The notes: a model not told the origin generated them from the sequence alone. 19,700 nt of DNA from Dehalococcoidia bacterium (GCA_004376105.1 SOKA01000005.1:1-19700); one strand, 5' to 3'; counted from the stretch's first letter, positions 1-6,444 are shown. Translations and numbers: made by a program.

Positions 1-340
1 CGGTCAGAAACACCATGCCAAGGAAGGCCATGGTAAAGGGCTTAATTGCCCAGTTAGCGATAAGTGTGGCTGCAACTGGCTTGGGGGTTTTGCCTGCCTT
101 TATCACCCGGCCGAAGTCTATTTGCACCATTATGGGGTAGATCATAAAGAATAGACAGATAGCCACCGGGATGGACACACCGGCAAAGGTTAGTTCACCT
201 AGTGCCGTGGAGAATTGGGGGAAAGTCTTCCCCAGCCCTATCCCAGCACCGATGCACAGTGCTACCCACAGGCTAAGATACTTCTCCCAAATCCCAAGCC
301 TTCTTTCCTTTTCTGTCGCTTGATTAGAGCTACTGTTCAA
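1..340 (-). CDS. acr3: Acr3-type arsenite efflux transporter, N-terminal part
   Basis: Partial gene, cut by the left window edge after 113 codons. Acr3 proteins are ten-helix inner-membrane carriers that export arsenite. Reading begins at a TTG at 338-340, five bases after an AGGAGG on the minus strand (the complement lies at 346-353). The visible product has a short charged cytoplasmic start, then hydrophobic segments (about residues 24-40 and 50-75), and contains FFMIYPIMVQIDFG, which is the early signature of the Acr3/bile-acid-symporter family and not of the unrelated ArsB family. It lies 14 bases after the arsG-like gene, its ribosome site almost touching that gene's stop, so it is probably the last or a late gene of the arsR-led operon. 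The catalytic Cys region of Acr3 is outside the window. Confidence 0.9.
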   Translation of the reverse strand, partial: MNSSSNQATEKERRLGIWEKYLSLWVALCIGAGIGLGKTFPQFSTALGELTFAGVSIPVAICLFFMIYPIMVQIDFGRVIKAGKTPKPVAATLIANWAIKPFTMAFLGMVFLT

Positions 341-354
341 TTTTAGGCCTCCTT

Positions 355-1071
355 TCAAGCCTGTATCAACAGCACCACGTAGTAAATTCCTATTCCGATC
401 AATATCAGCGAGGTGACAATGCGAATGGTCTTCTGGGCTCGGATTAGTGCGTTAAACCAACCAGAGACTCGGCTGACGCCAAAAGATAACGAAATGCCAA
501 ATATCAATACTGGAAGCCCGGTGCCAATGGCAAACACTGCGGGTAATGCTATGCCCCCGGTGGCTTTAAAGGCTAGCGGGATTAAGACTCCAAAGTATAA
601 GATAGCGCTATAGGGACAAAAGGCTAAGGCGAAGAGAATTCCCATTAAGAACCCCCCCACCATTCCCCAACGACTTACTCTTTCACCTATGGAAGATAAC
701 TTGGCATTGCCGGTACCAAAGCGAAGCCGATGTATGTTCAATAGAATAGCACCGACGGCAATTAAGATCGGTCCCAAGACTCTCTCCCCAGTGCTCTGGA
801 GCAGCGAGGCTACTCCCGGAACTTCAAGCCCAGCCTTAATAATTAAAGCACCGAGTACAGAGTAGGCTAACATTCGCCCTAAGGTGTAAAGTGCACTGGT
901 GGTAACTGCATACCTGTGGTCGGCAACTCTCTGGCTGATGTAAGCTATTGCTGCAATGTTGGTGGCTAAGGGACACGGACTTATAGCAGCGATCAGGCCC
1001 AAAGAAAAAGCCGCCAATACAGGAGCACCAAGGATGCCAGAAGAGCCGAAAATAAGACCGCCGAAATCCAT
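355..1071 (-). CDS. arsG: ArsG/CcdA-like polytopic membrane protein
   Basis: A 238-residue membrane protein with about six hydrophobic segments, resembling the CcdA/DsbD transmembrane family and in particular the ArsG proteins described in arsEFG operons for organoarsenical handling (family knowledge). Two Cys lie in membrane segments, C33 in ISPCPLATN and C152 in AFCPYSA, spaced like the redox pair of CcdA/DsbD. This suggests it passes thiol electrons across the membrane, although ArsG has been named a permease. I choose the ATG at 1069-1071, which overlaps the TGA of the ArsF-like gene (TGATG) and has AAGGTG seven bases upstream. A TTG one codon earlier is possible. The tight overlap with the ArsF-like lipoprotein gene argues that the two products work together. 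Whether it transports a solute or electrons cannot be told from sequence. Confidence 0.8.
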   Translation of the reverse strand: MDFGGLIFGSSGILGAPVLAAFSLGLIAAISPCPLATNIAAIAYISQRVADHRYAVTTSALYTLGRMLAYSVLGALIIKAGLEVPGVASLLQSTGERVLGPILIAVGAILLNIHRLRFGTGNAKLSSIGERVSRWGMVGGFLMGILFALAFCPYSAILYFGVLIPLAFKATGGIALPAVFAIGTGLPVLIFGISLSFGVSRVSGWFNALIRAQKTIRIVTSLILIGIGIYYVVLLIQA

Positions 1072-2045
1072 CAACCAGCACCTTCAAGCGCTTTGGCAAT
1101 CTTAGTTCTAACTACATGGCAAAAGGCTTCGTCATTTCCGATGAACAGCCAAATCTCAGTCACGTCTTCAATACGCTCAGTGTCACCTATCACGGTATTG
1201 ATGAAAAGCTGAGAAGTGTAAGCGCCATACTTCTTAACGATGGCAGCGTTGCTAGCGTCCTGCACATCGACTGACTTGAAAGTGAGCTTGCCGCTGCTCA
1301 GTTCCTTCTGGAAGTAAGTTTCCAGAGTATAGCGTATTCCTGTCTCAGCATAGATACAAGAACGACAGCGGTTGGTCCGGTGAAAATAGACCACGTCTAC
1401 CCGGTCCACCACTGAGGTCGTTCCTGGTTCAGGTGCGGGTATTGGAGTGCTTTCTTTGCTCGGTATTAAAACGGCATATCTGGCGAAGTGGTCAATCCGA
1501 GTGGTTACTTCATGTCTCTCGGTATCTACTTGTTTATAGCGTAACATTTCCCACTTGCCATCTTCATAACAGGCGATATAAACGTCTTTCTCCGTCAATC
1601 CTTCCGGTAGCTCTTTGGGATCATAAGTGAGAGTGAGCTTGATTGGCGGATTAAAGGTGGCTCCTTGGGGTGCCAAATCATAGACTGGTCCGACTTTGTT
1701 GGCATCTTCTGGTGGGGGTGGTGGGTTTGGGTCAATTGTTGCCTGGATGAGCTGGATAAGCTCCCCGTCTTTGTCTAGAATTATGGTGTCCTTGTCTATG
1801 TATAGACTAATTGTGCCCTCGGCAGAGGTGGCTTGAGCGCTTGACTCTATCTTTCCCTGACTATTAATGGCAGCTTCGTGTTTGGTGCCAAGTAAGTCTA
1901 TCTCCATTTGGTAAGTTATTAGCTCTTCGCCGTTGCTTTCTGGGATTGTTGCAGGCGGTGTTGTACAGCTTACTATTAGTAAAAGACACAGGGATAGCGC
2001 TACCGATACCACCAAGTATTTCTGAAAGAAACCCATTATTTTCAA
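1071..2045 (-). CDS. arsF: Lipoprotein with beta-sandwich region and ArsF-like thioredoxin-fold domain
   Basis: A 324-residue protein in three parts. Residues 1-27 form a lipoprotein signal peptide: a hydrophobic core then IVSC, with C27 the expected lipidated Cys. Residues about 40-195 contain a Pro-rich linker and a beta-rich stretch (GATFNPPIKLTLTYDP, then a KWEML turn and HFARYAVL) like the ZU5-type or adhesin-like domains common in Chloroflexota lipoproteins. Residues about 212-324 resemble ArsF: VVYFHRTNRCRSC, with a CxxC at 227-230, and VDVQD and IWLFIG strands. ArsF is described as a subunit of a nitroreductase acting on nitrophenyl arsenicals together with ArsE. Translation most likely starts at TTG 2043-2045, six to seven bases after GGGGAG; an ATG three codons in is too far from that site. 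Its stop overlaps the arsG-like start. The substrate is not known. Confidence 0.75.
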   Translation of the reverse strand: MKIMGFFQKYLVVSVALSLCLLLIVSCTTPPATIPESNGEELITYQMEIDLLGTKHEAAINSQGKIESSAQATSAEGTISLYIDKDTIILDKDGELIQLIQATIDPNPPPPPEDANKVGPVYDLAPQGATFNPPIKLTLTYDPKELPEGLTEKDVYIACYEDGKWEMLRYKQVDTERHEVTTRIDHFARYAVLIPSKESTPIPAPEPGTTSVVDRVDVVYFHRTNRCRSCIYAETGIRYTLETYFQKELSSGKLTFKSVDVQDASNAAIVKKYGAYTSQLFINTVIGDTERIEDVTEIWLFIGNDEAFCHVVRTKIAKALEGAG

Positions 2046-2118
2046 TGAAATCTCCCCACTTTCTTAATGAGTTTAAAGTATTGGACGGGCACCTCATATC
2101 CGGCCACCTGTAAATTTT

Positions 2119-2382
2119 CTAGTTGGTAGATTTTTCCTTCTCATCTAAGGCGGCAGTGATGAATTGGGCTACCTCTTCTTTGGTGGGCATTCGCCCGGAA
2201 CAGACCAACTGCCCATTCAACACCAGCCCAGGTGTGTATAAGATACGGTAGGCTATAATCTCGTTGATGTCCTTGACTTCTTCTATACTGGCGTCAATAC
2301 CAAGTTCCTTCACTACCTCCCTAGTGGTCTTTTCTAACTGGTGACACCTGAAACATCCAGGACCGAGAATCTTGATATCCAT
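2119..2382 (-). CDS. Small redox-active disulfide (thioredoxin-fold) protein
   Basis: An 87-residue cytosolic protein beginning MDIKILGPGCFRCHQLEK, with a CxxC at residues 10-13 and a TPGLVLNG stretch that supplies the cis-Pro next to the active site. It belongs to the small thioredoxin-3/MTH895-like group (glutaredoxin-like fold, about 75-90 residues), so the length is normal. I set the start at the ATG at 2380-2382 because GGAGGTGG lies five bases before it; a TTG five codons upstream has no such site. It sits just ahead of the ArsF- and ArsG-like genes, where arsEFG operons carry their first component, so it may do the ArsE job or supply thiol electrons to the membrane protein. That equivalence is inference. 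Confidence 0.85.
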   Translation of the reverse strand: MDIKILGPGCFRCHQLEKTTREVVKELGIDASIEEVKDINEIIAYRILYTPGLVLNGQLVCSGRMPTKEEVAQFITAALDEKEKSTN

Positions 2383-2489
2383 TTTCCACCTCCTCAATGT
2401 ATAGTGGCAGGCAAAGTTTTACCGGTTGGCACCCTACGCCGGCTGCAATTCATGGCTCTTGGTTACTCATACTCAGCTTGTTGGTATTT

Positions 2490-2514
2490 GTTTGGCATGT
2501 CTGATGGGCCAAAC
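2490..2514. repeat. Inverted repeat, possible hairpin
   Basis: GTTTGGC at 2490-2496 and GCCAAAC at 2508-2514 form a perfect 7-base stem with an 11-base loop in the 142-base gap between the second tiny gene and the thioredoxin-fold gene. On the minus (gene) strand it is followed by AAATACC and has no run of T, so it is not a convincing terminator. It could be an mRNA processing or stability hairpin that uncouples the front and back of the operon. Nothing else recognisable lies in this gap. Confidence 0.35.
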
Positions 2515-2524
2515 ATGTTGAATG

Positions 2525-2734
2525 CTAATGCCCCGTCCTGAACCTTTCTACCACGTCGCCTCCTGTATCCAGATGAGATTTCAGCTTTCCTCGTTGAGAA
2601 CGAGTTATCTTGTCATAAACCGATTTTTTCAGGAAAATGAGTGCTCCTCTCTTATCGTCATCAGTAACGATTCGCTCCAGCTGAAGAAGCTCATCCTTAT
2701 CAAAGGCAATAGCTGCCTTTCTAATCTCGAGCAT
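2525..2734 (-). CDS. Tiny unknown protein, second copy of a tandem pair
   Basis: A 69-residue, highly charged protein of unknown function, MLEIRKAAIAFDKDELLQL and onward, with no Cys apart from none in the core and no membrane segment; it is likely mostly helical. It is a paralogue of the gene just upstream: over the first 48 residues 29 are identical, including MLEIR, LERI, TD, AL, FL, VY and RSQR. Its extra C-terminal tail (GKLKSHLDTGGDVVERFRTGH split in the middle of this quote by nothing else recognisable) is absent from the other copy. I start it at ATG 2732-2734, which has GAGGTG five bases upstream; an earlier in-frame start at 2744-2746 would add MRCS. Its start codon lies inside the end of the upstream copy (14-base overlap), so translation is probably coupled. 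The family is not recognised. Confidence 0.7.
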   Translation of the reverse strand: MLEIRKAAIAFDKDELLQLERIVTDDDKRGALIFLKKSVYDKITRSQRGKLKSHLDTGGDVVERFRTGH

Positions 2735-2894
2735 AGAACACCTCACAATGACGTTGAGAACGGGCTACCCTCTCATAGACTATCTTCCTTAGGAATCTAA
2801 GTGCCTCTTTTTCATTGCCGTCAGTGATAATTCTCTCCAGCTCGAGAAGTTCTTTTTCATCAAGAGCGATAGCCGTCCTTCTGATTTCAAGCAT
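2721..2894 (-). CDS. Tiny unknown protein, first copy of a tandem pair
   Basis: A 57-residue charged protein, MLEIRRTAIALDEKELLEL and onward, starting at ATG 2892-2894 after a GGAGG (complement at 2901-2905). It is homologous to the next gene (29 of 48 residues identical) but departs right after RSQR: its last nine residues, HCEVFYARD, read through the ribosome site and start region of the second copy and stop at TAG 2721-2723. This pattern suggests a tandem duplication whose junction lies in the shared CGTTCTCAACG stretch, leaving this copy without the normal C-terminal tail. The reading frame is intact, which argues against simple decay. No known domain is recognised, and its position between the ferredoxin and thioredoxin-fold genes is the only clue to function. 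Confidence 0.65.
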   Translation of the reverse strand: MLEIRRTAIALDEKELLELERIITDGNEKEALRFLRKIVYERVARSQRHCEVFYARD

Positions 2895-2963
2895 TACATA
2901 CCTCCTTTACTTCCACCTAGCGACCCCATTCCATTCCATCTTTGCCTCAAATTTACTTTACGA

Positions 2964-3239
2964 TTAAGTCTGAACCTCGGCTCTTAGCTTCTTCATTGTT
3001 TCCCTTAGTTCCTCAATGCTTATAAAAGAAATTGCCTCAGCCGGGCAAAGTTTGGCGCAGGTGCTACACCCCAAAACACAGTTATAAGGATTTTTTACAA
3101 TTGGCCTATCTTCAGCTTCGTCCCAGATAAAAACATCATTTTTACAGAAATTGTAGCATTCCATGTCACCGGTGCACTTCTCATAATCAATGGTTGGGTA
3201 CCAGGGAATTTTTCCCCTAGGTATTTCCTGTATGCTCAT
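2964..3239 (-). CDS. Dicluster ferredoxin with an Asp in a ligand position
   Basis: A 91-residue cytosolic electron carrier. The second cysteine motif is C54-x3-C58-x2-C61-x3-C65-P, while the first is C22-x2-D25-x2-C28-x3-C32, so the second ligand of cluster I is Asp, not Cys. The same CxxDxxCxxxC arrangement is known in Pyrococcus furiosus ferredoxin, where Asp ligates a [4Fe-4S] cluster that readily becomes [3Fe-4S]. No Pro follows C32. The N-terminus contains KIPWYPTIDYEKC, as in single-domain ferredoxins linked to other redox proteins. It starts at ATG 3237-3239 after GGGGTAAAA and lies 13 bases after the HdrA-like gene, so the two are almost certainly co-translated and may form a redox pair. 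The electron donor and acceptor are unknown. Confidence 0.85.
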   Translation of the reverse strand: MSIQEIPRGKIPWYPTIDYEKCTGDMECYNFCKNDVFIWDEAEDRPIVKNPYNCVLGCSTCAKLCPAEAISFISIEELRETMKKLRAEVQT

Positions 3240-3252
3240 TTTTACCCCGCTT

Positions 3253-3621
3253 TCACTTTGTTTTGCTCAAGCCTTCAAAGGCATCCTTCACTTTCTTCAG
3301 TGCCTCCTCCGTGCTCATACTACGAAGATCAAGAGGGATTACCTGTTTATCAAAGTCAATGCCTTTTTTCTCGAACGCAGTGCGGAACATTTTCTTCTGC
3401 ATCCTCGGGTCACAACCACCAACTACATACATGGGCCCAGGCTTTAAGATTTCTTCCCAGAAACGGTCTCCATCATCAACACAAAGTTGCGGATGGATAA
3501 TGGCATATTCCGATTCCAACTCGTTCCGCACATAATTCAGGAGCCTCCAGAAGTTCATATCTTTGAACCCTGGGCACTCACCTGTGCAATTGCACATAAT
3601 AAATCTGGGGTTTCCCTGCAT
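3253..3621 (-). CDS. Stand-alone HdrA N-terminal-domain-like cysteine protein
   Basis: A 122-residue protein resembling only the N-terminal part of heterodisulfide reductase subunit A: the start RFIMCNCTGECPGF (C10, C12, C16), a central HPQLCVDDGD (C47), and MYVVGGCDPRMQKKMFRTAF (C70), which parallels the VASCTPRTHEPLF segment of HdrA. The FAD-binding and multi-ferredoxin parts of HdrA (about 650 residues in all) are missing, but the next gene is a ferredoxin, so the two may be a split form of the same electron-transfer module. The ATG at 3619-3621 has a strong AAAGGAGGT six bases upstream. It is the first large gene after arsR. A role in feeding electrons to the thiol proteins downstream is inference; no experimentally named homologue is recognised. 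Confidence 0.6.
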   Translation of the reverse strand: MQGNPRFIMCNCTGECPGFKDMNFWRLLNYVRNELESEYAIIHPQLCVDDGDRFWEEILKPGPMYVVGGCDPRMQKKMFRTAFEKKGIDFDKQVIPLDLRSMSTEEALKKVKDAFEGLSKTK

Positions 3622-3622
3622 T

Positions 3623-3697
3623 TTATTTACCTCCTTTCTGTTTTATTGTCTCGGTACTCTGGACCCGACACGCACTACATGGTTTAGCCTTTTCCAT
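3623..3697 (-). CDS. Possible 24-residue Cys-pair peptide
   Basis: A short open frame, ATG at 3695-3697 to TAA at 3623-3625, reads MEKAKPCSACRVQSTETIKQ then four more residues (KGGK). It ends one base before the ATG of the HdrA-like gene and its last codons make up that gene's ribosome site. The CSAC pair is notable inside an operon of thiol proteins. Against it: there is no clear ribosome site before its own ATG and the length is within chance. It could be a coupling leader peptide or nothing. Confidence 0.2.
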   Translation of the reverse strand: MEKAKPCSACRVQSTETIKQKGGK

Positions 3698-3733
3698 CAA
3701 TAATTCAATAATGCCTTATCTCTATCAACGATT

Positions 3734-4078
3734 TTACCTACATCCAGGACCTATTCGTGCGGCGTGTTTTAGTTTCTCTCTGTCCGCTTCCACCGCCTTA
3801 TTGCCTTCCAGCGCCTTTCTCGCCGCGTCAACGAGGTCAGAATAATATTCTTCCATCGCCTCTTTATCTATGGAGTATAACGACCAGCGTCCCTCTTTTC
3901 TTAGCTTGAGAAGACCGGCATCGTAAAGGGCACTCAGGTTGCGAGAGGCTCGGGTCTGTGAGATACCAAGTGCCTGCATCACTTCGCAGACACAACATCC
4001 CCTCTCCAAGAGCAGGTTTAGAATCCTGAGCCTCGTCTCATCGGAGAGTGCCTTTAGTGCCTTAATTAAGTCCCGCAT
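3734..4078 (-). CDS. arsR: ArsR-family metalloregulator
   Basis: A 114-residue winged-helix repressor of the ArsR/SmtB family, normal in length. It begins MRDLIKALKALSDETRLRIL, the typical first helix of the fold, followed by LERGCCVCEVMQALGISQTRASRNLSAL split over the metal-binding helix and recognition helix. C29-V-C31 matches the CVC of the arsenite-binding ELCVCDL motif of classical ArsR; C28 sits next to it and C113 lies at the C-terminus. Such proteins leave DNA when As(III) or Sb(III) binds. It heads the minus-strand operon, starts at ATG 4076-4078, and lies just downstream of a consensus promoter with a palindrome at the start site, so it most likely represses its own operon. The choice of arsenite over another thiophilic metal is inferred from the CVC motif and the Acr3 gene. 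Confidence 0.92.
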   Translation of the reverse strand: MRDLIKALKALSDETRLRILNLLLERGCCVCEVMQALGISQTRASRNLSALYDAGLLKLRKEGRWSLYSIDKEAMEEYYSDLVDAARKALEGNKAVEADREKLKHAARIGPGCR

Positions 4079-4102
4079 GGCTTCCTCTCAAATTATAAGC
4101 AT

Positions 4103-4114
4103 ATATGCGCATAT
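4103..4114. promoter_or_regulatory. Candidate ArsR operator
   Basis: A perfect 12-base palindrome, ATATGCGCATAT, lies in an AT-rich stretch just downstream of the arsR -10 box, covering about +1 to +13. AT-rich imperfect palindromes at this place are typical ArsR/SmtB operators. CATATAT repeats at 4100-4106 and 4118-4124 may extend the site. Confidence 0.6.
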
Positions 4115-4122
4115 TTACATAT

Positions 4123-4152
4123 ATTATACCGCCTTTCCCTTCTGCATGTCAA
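4123..4152 (-). promoter_or_regulatory. arsR operon promoter
   Basis: On the minus strand TTGACA (4152-4147), an 18-base spacer and TATAAT (4128-4123) form a near-perfect sigma-70-type promoter. The start would fall near 4116, giving an arsR leader of about 37 bases that begins in the palindrome. A second TATAAT at 4097-4092 lacks a good -35. Confidence 0.75.
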
Positions 4153-4186
4153 TACTTTGTTACCTTACATTGTTATAAATGCTCCT

Positions 4187-4214
4187 TTGAACCAACCTGC
4201 GTCAATGGTATAAT
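4187..4214 (+). promoter_or_regulatory. pcrA promoter
   Basis: TTGAAC (4187-4192), 16-base spacer, TATAAT (4209-4214). The expected start is 4220-4222, only about three to five bases before the ATG at 4225, so the transcript would be nearly leaderless. It is divergent from the arsR promoter in the same gap. Confidence 0.55.
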
Positions 4215-4224
4215 GAGTTGTAAT

Positions 4225-6399
4225 ATGGATATTTTGGCTGAACTTAATCCAGCCCAAAGGGAAGCCGTAGAGGCTATTAGTGGTCCGGTGCTCATTTTAG
4301 CCGGTCCGGGCAGTGGCAAAACCAGGGTTATCACCCACCGTGTCGCCTATCTTATTAAGGTTTGTGGCGTAAACCCACACCGAATTATAGCGGTTACCTT
4401 CACTAATAAAGCCGCCAGGGAAATGAAGGAAAGACTTTACCATCTCGTCGGCGGTCGGGTAAAGGATTTAACCCTAGGCACCTTTCACGCTATTTGTGCT
4501 CGCATCCTGCGTAGGGATGGCAAGGGAATAGGCATTGACTCCAGGTTTGTAATCTATGATGAAGAAGACCAAATAAGCTTAATAAAGCGTAGTATTGGGG
4601 AGGTAGGTTTTGACCCCAAGCAATACGCCCCTCGGGCTATAGCCTCAGCCATTACTGCGGCTAAGACTCGGGTGCTAACCCCGAAAGACTATATTCAGCG
4701 TAGCCGTAGCTATTTTGATGAGGTAGTCAGCCGGGTCTATGAGCGCTATCAGCAGCTATTAACCCAGAGTAACGCCCTGGACTTTGATGATTTATTAATG
4801 AAAGCGGTGCAGCTATTTAAAAACAGCCCTGAGACCTTATCTGAATACCAGATGAGATACCAGCATGTTCAGGTAGATGAGTTTCAGGATACTAACCTGG
4901 TTCAGTATGAACTAATAAAGCAACTGGGCGAGAAGTATCGCAATATATGTGTTGTCGGCGACCCTGACCAGTCAATCTACTCTTGGCGGTTTGCTGACCT
5001 GCGCAATATCCTCAGCTTTGAGAAGGATTACCCTGAGGCTAAATTGGTGTTGCTCGAGCAGAATTATCGCTCAACTAAAAAGATTTTGGAAACGGCGTTC
5101 TGCCTAATCTCAGCCAATCAACAGCGTAAACCCAAGGACCTATGGACGGATAATGAACTGGGGGAACTAACTACGGTTGTTGAGACCTATACCGAGCAAG
5201 AGGAAGCTCAATTTGTGGTTAATGAGATAGAGCACCTGGTAGACCGGGGGAAGGCTAGCCCGGGCGACTGTGCTGTAATGTATCGAACTAATGCCCAGTC
5301 AAGGGTCCTTGAGGAAGCTTTTGTTCGCTATGGGACACCCTATAAGCTAGTGGCTGGCACCCGCTTCTATGAGAGACGAGAGATTAAGGATATTATTGCC
5401 TACCTCAGGCTTATCCAGAACCCTTCTGATAGTGTTAGCCTGCTCCGAATAATCAATGTCCCTCAGCGTGGTATTGGCCAGCGGAGCCTGAGTCAGCTAT
5501 CTAGCTGGGCAAAGTCAATGGGCATATCTCAATATGAGGCATTACACTCTATAAGTGAGCCAAAAAGTGATAAGGAGCCTCCGTTTAGCCCTCACATCGC
5601 CAGGGCATTAGTTAGCTTTCTAAACTTGATGGAAGGATTCATTGGCCATAGTCGGGAACTCAACCTAGTTGATTTACTTGATTTGGTTGTGGAGCGCTCT
5701 GGTTATAAGGAATATATATTAGGTCAACCTGATGGAGAGGAGCGCTGGGACAATATCCTAGAGCTCCGCACTGTAGCCCAGCAATATCGCGATTTGAAAC
5801 CCCCCGAAGGCTTATCTACCTTTCTCGAGGGGGTAACCCTGGTATCTGATGTGGATGGGCTTGACGAGAGTGTGGATGCGGTAACCCTGATTACCCTGCA
5901 CCAGGCGAAGGGGCTGGAGTTCCCGGTGGTGTTTATCGTTGGCGTGGAAGATGGAATCCTACCCCATTTTAAGTCGTTTGATGACCCAGCCCAGATGGAA
6001 GAGGAGCGGCGGCTGTGCTATGTAGGTATAACCAGAGCCAAGCAGAGGGTGTATCTGGTTCATGCCTTCCGCCGCAGCCTGATGGGGAGCAGCACAGTAA
6101 ATAAACCATCGCGTTTCTTAAGCGATATACCCCAGCACCTGATTTCAAGTGGTGGTTTGTGGCAGGGGGAAGAGAGCCAAATAGCTACGGCTATGTATTC
6201 CTGGGATAAGCCTTCAGCTCCCAGCTTAACTACTCAAGAATTGAAGGCTGGCGACCATGTCCACCATGCCCAGTTTGGTGATGGGGTGGTGGTAAGCTGC
6301 CAGCCGGTAAAGGATGATAGTGAGGTAGTGATTGTCTTTAGCAGGGCAGGAATAAAAAAGCTCCTTTTAAGCTTCGCCCATCTGGAGAAGGTAGAATAA
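4225..6399 (+). CDS. pcrA: UvrD/PcrA-family ATP-dependent DNA helicase
   Basis: A 724-residue superfamily 1A helicase that unwinds DNA 3'-5' in repair and at replication conflicts. Helicase motifs are in order: LNPAQREAV (Q motif), AGPGSGKT (26-33), VTFTNKAAREM, VDEFQDTN, VVGDPDQSIYSWRFAD, LEQNYRST, MYRTNAQSRVLEEAF, TLHQAKGLEFPVVF and YVGITRAKQRVYL. The last 50 residues (LKAGDHVHHAQFGDGVVVS) form the Tudor-like PcrA C-terminal domain that binds RNA polymerase. The open frame extends 40 codons further upstream, but that extension would run through the promoters and shows no family similarity; there is also no ribosome site before ATG 4225, which sits right at the predicted transcript start. 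An ATG four codons earlier (4213) lies within the -10 box. mutL follows after 45 bases with its own promoter. Confidence 0.95.
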   Translation: MDILAELNPAQREAVEAISGPVLILAGPGSGKTRVITHRVAYLIKVCGVNPHRIIAVTFTNKAAREMKERLYHLVGGRVKDLTLGTFHAICARILRRDGKGIGIDSRFVIYDEEDQISLIKRSIGEVGFDPKQYAPRAIASAITAAKTRVLTPKDYIQRSRSYFDEVVSRVYERYQQLLTQSNALDFDDLLMKAVQLFKNSPETLSEYQMRYQHVQVDEFQDTNLVQYELIKQLGEKYRNICVVGDPDQSIYSWRFADLRNILSFEKDYPEAKLVLLEQNYRSTKKILETAFCLISANQQRKPKDLWTDNELGELTTVVETYTEQEEAQFVVNEIEHLVDRGKASPGDCAVMYRTNAQSRVLEEAFVRYGTPYKLVAGTRFYERREIKDIIAYLRLIQNPSDSVSLLRIINVPQRGIGQRSLSQLSSWAKSMGISQYEALHSISEPKSDKEPPFSPHIARALVSFLNLMEGFIGHSRELNLVDLLDLVVERSGYKEYILGQPDGEERWDNILELRTVAQQYRDLKPPEGLSTFLEGVTLVSDVDGLDESVDAVTLITLHQAKGLEFPVVFIVGVEDGILPHFKSFDDPAQMEEERRLCYVGITRAKQRVYLVHAFRRSLMGSSTVNKPSRFLSDIPQHLISSGGLWQGEESQIATAMYSWDKPSAPSLTTQELKAGDHVHHAQFGDGVVVSCQPVKDDSEVVIVFSRAGIKKLLLSFAHLEKVE

Positions 6400-6404
6400 A
6401 CCTA

Positions 6405-6433
6405 TTGACATTTTACACGAAACCGTGTATAAT
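6405..6433 (+). promoter_or_regulatory. mutL promoter with palindromic spacer
   Basis: TTGACA (6405-6410), exactly 17 bases, TATAAT (6428-6433): a perfect consensus. The spacer carries ACACG (6415-6419) and CGTGT (6424-6428) as an inverted repeat, a placement where a repressor could bind. Expected start about 6440, five bases before the ATG. Confidence 0.8.
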
Positions 6434-6444
6434 TAGTTCAAGAT

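Noticed and set aside
2490..2514. Terminator inside the ars operon
   Set aside because: The stem is perfect but no T run follows on the gene strand, so it is listed only as an inverted repeat.
4105..4224. Forty-residue N-terminal extension of PcrA
   Set aside because: It would run across both divergent promoters, has no ribosome site and does not look like helicase sequence.
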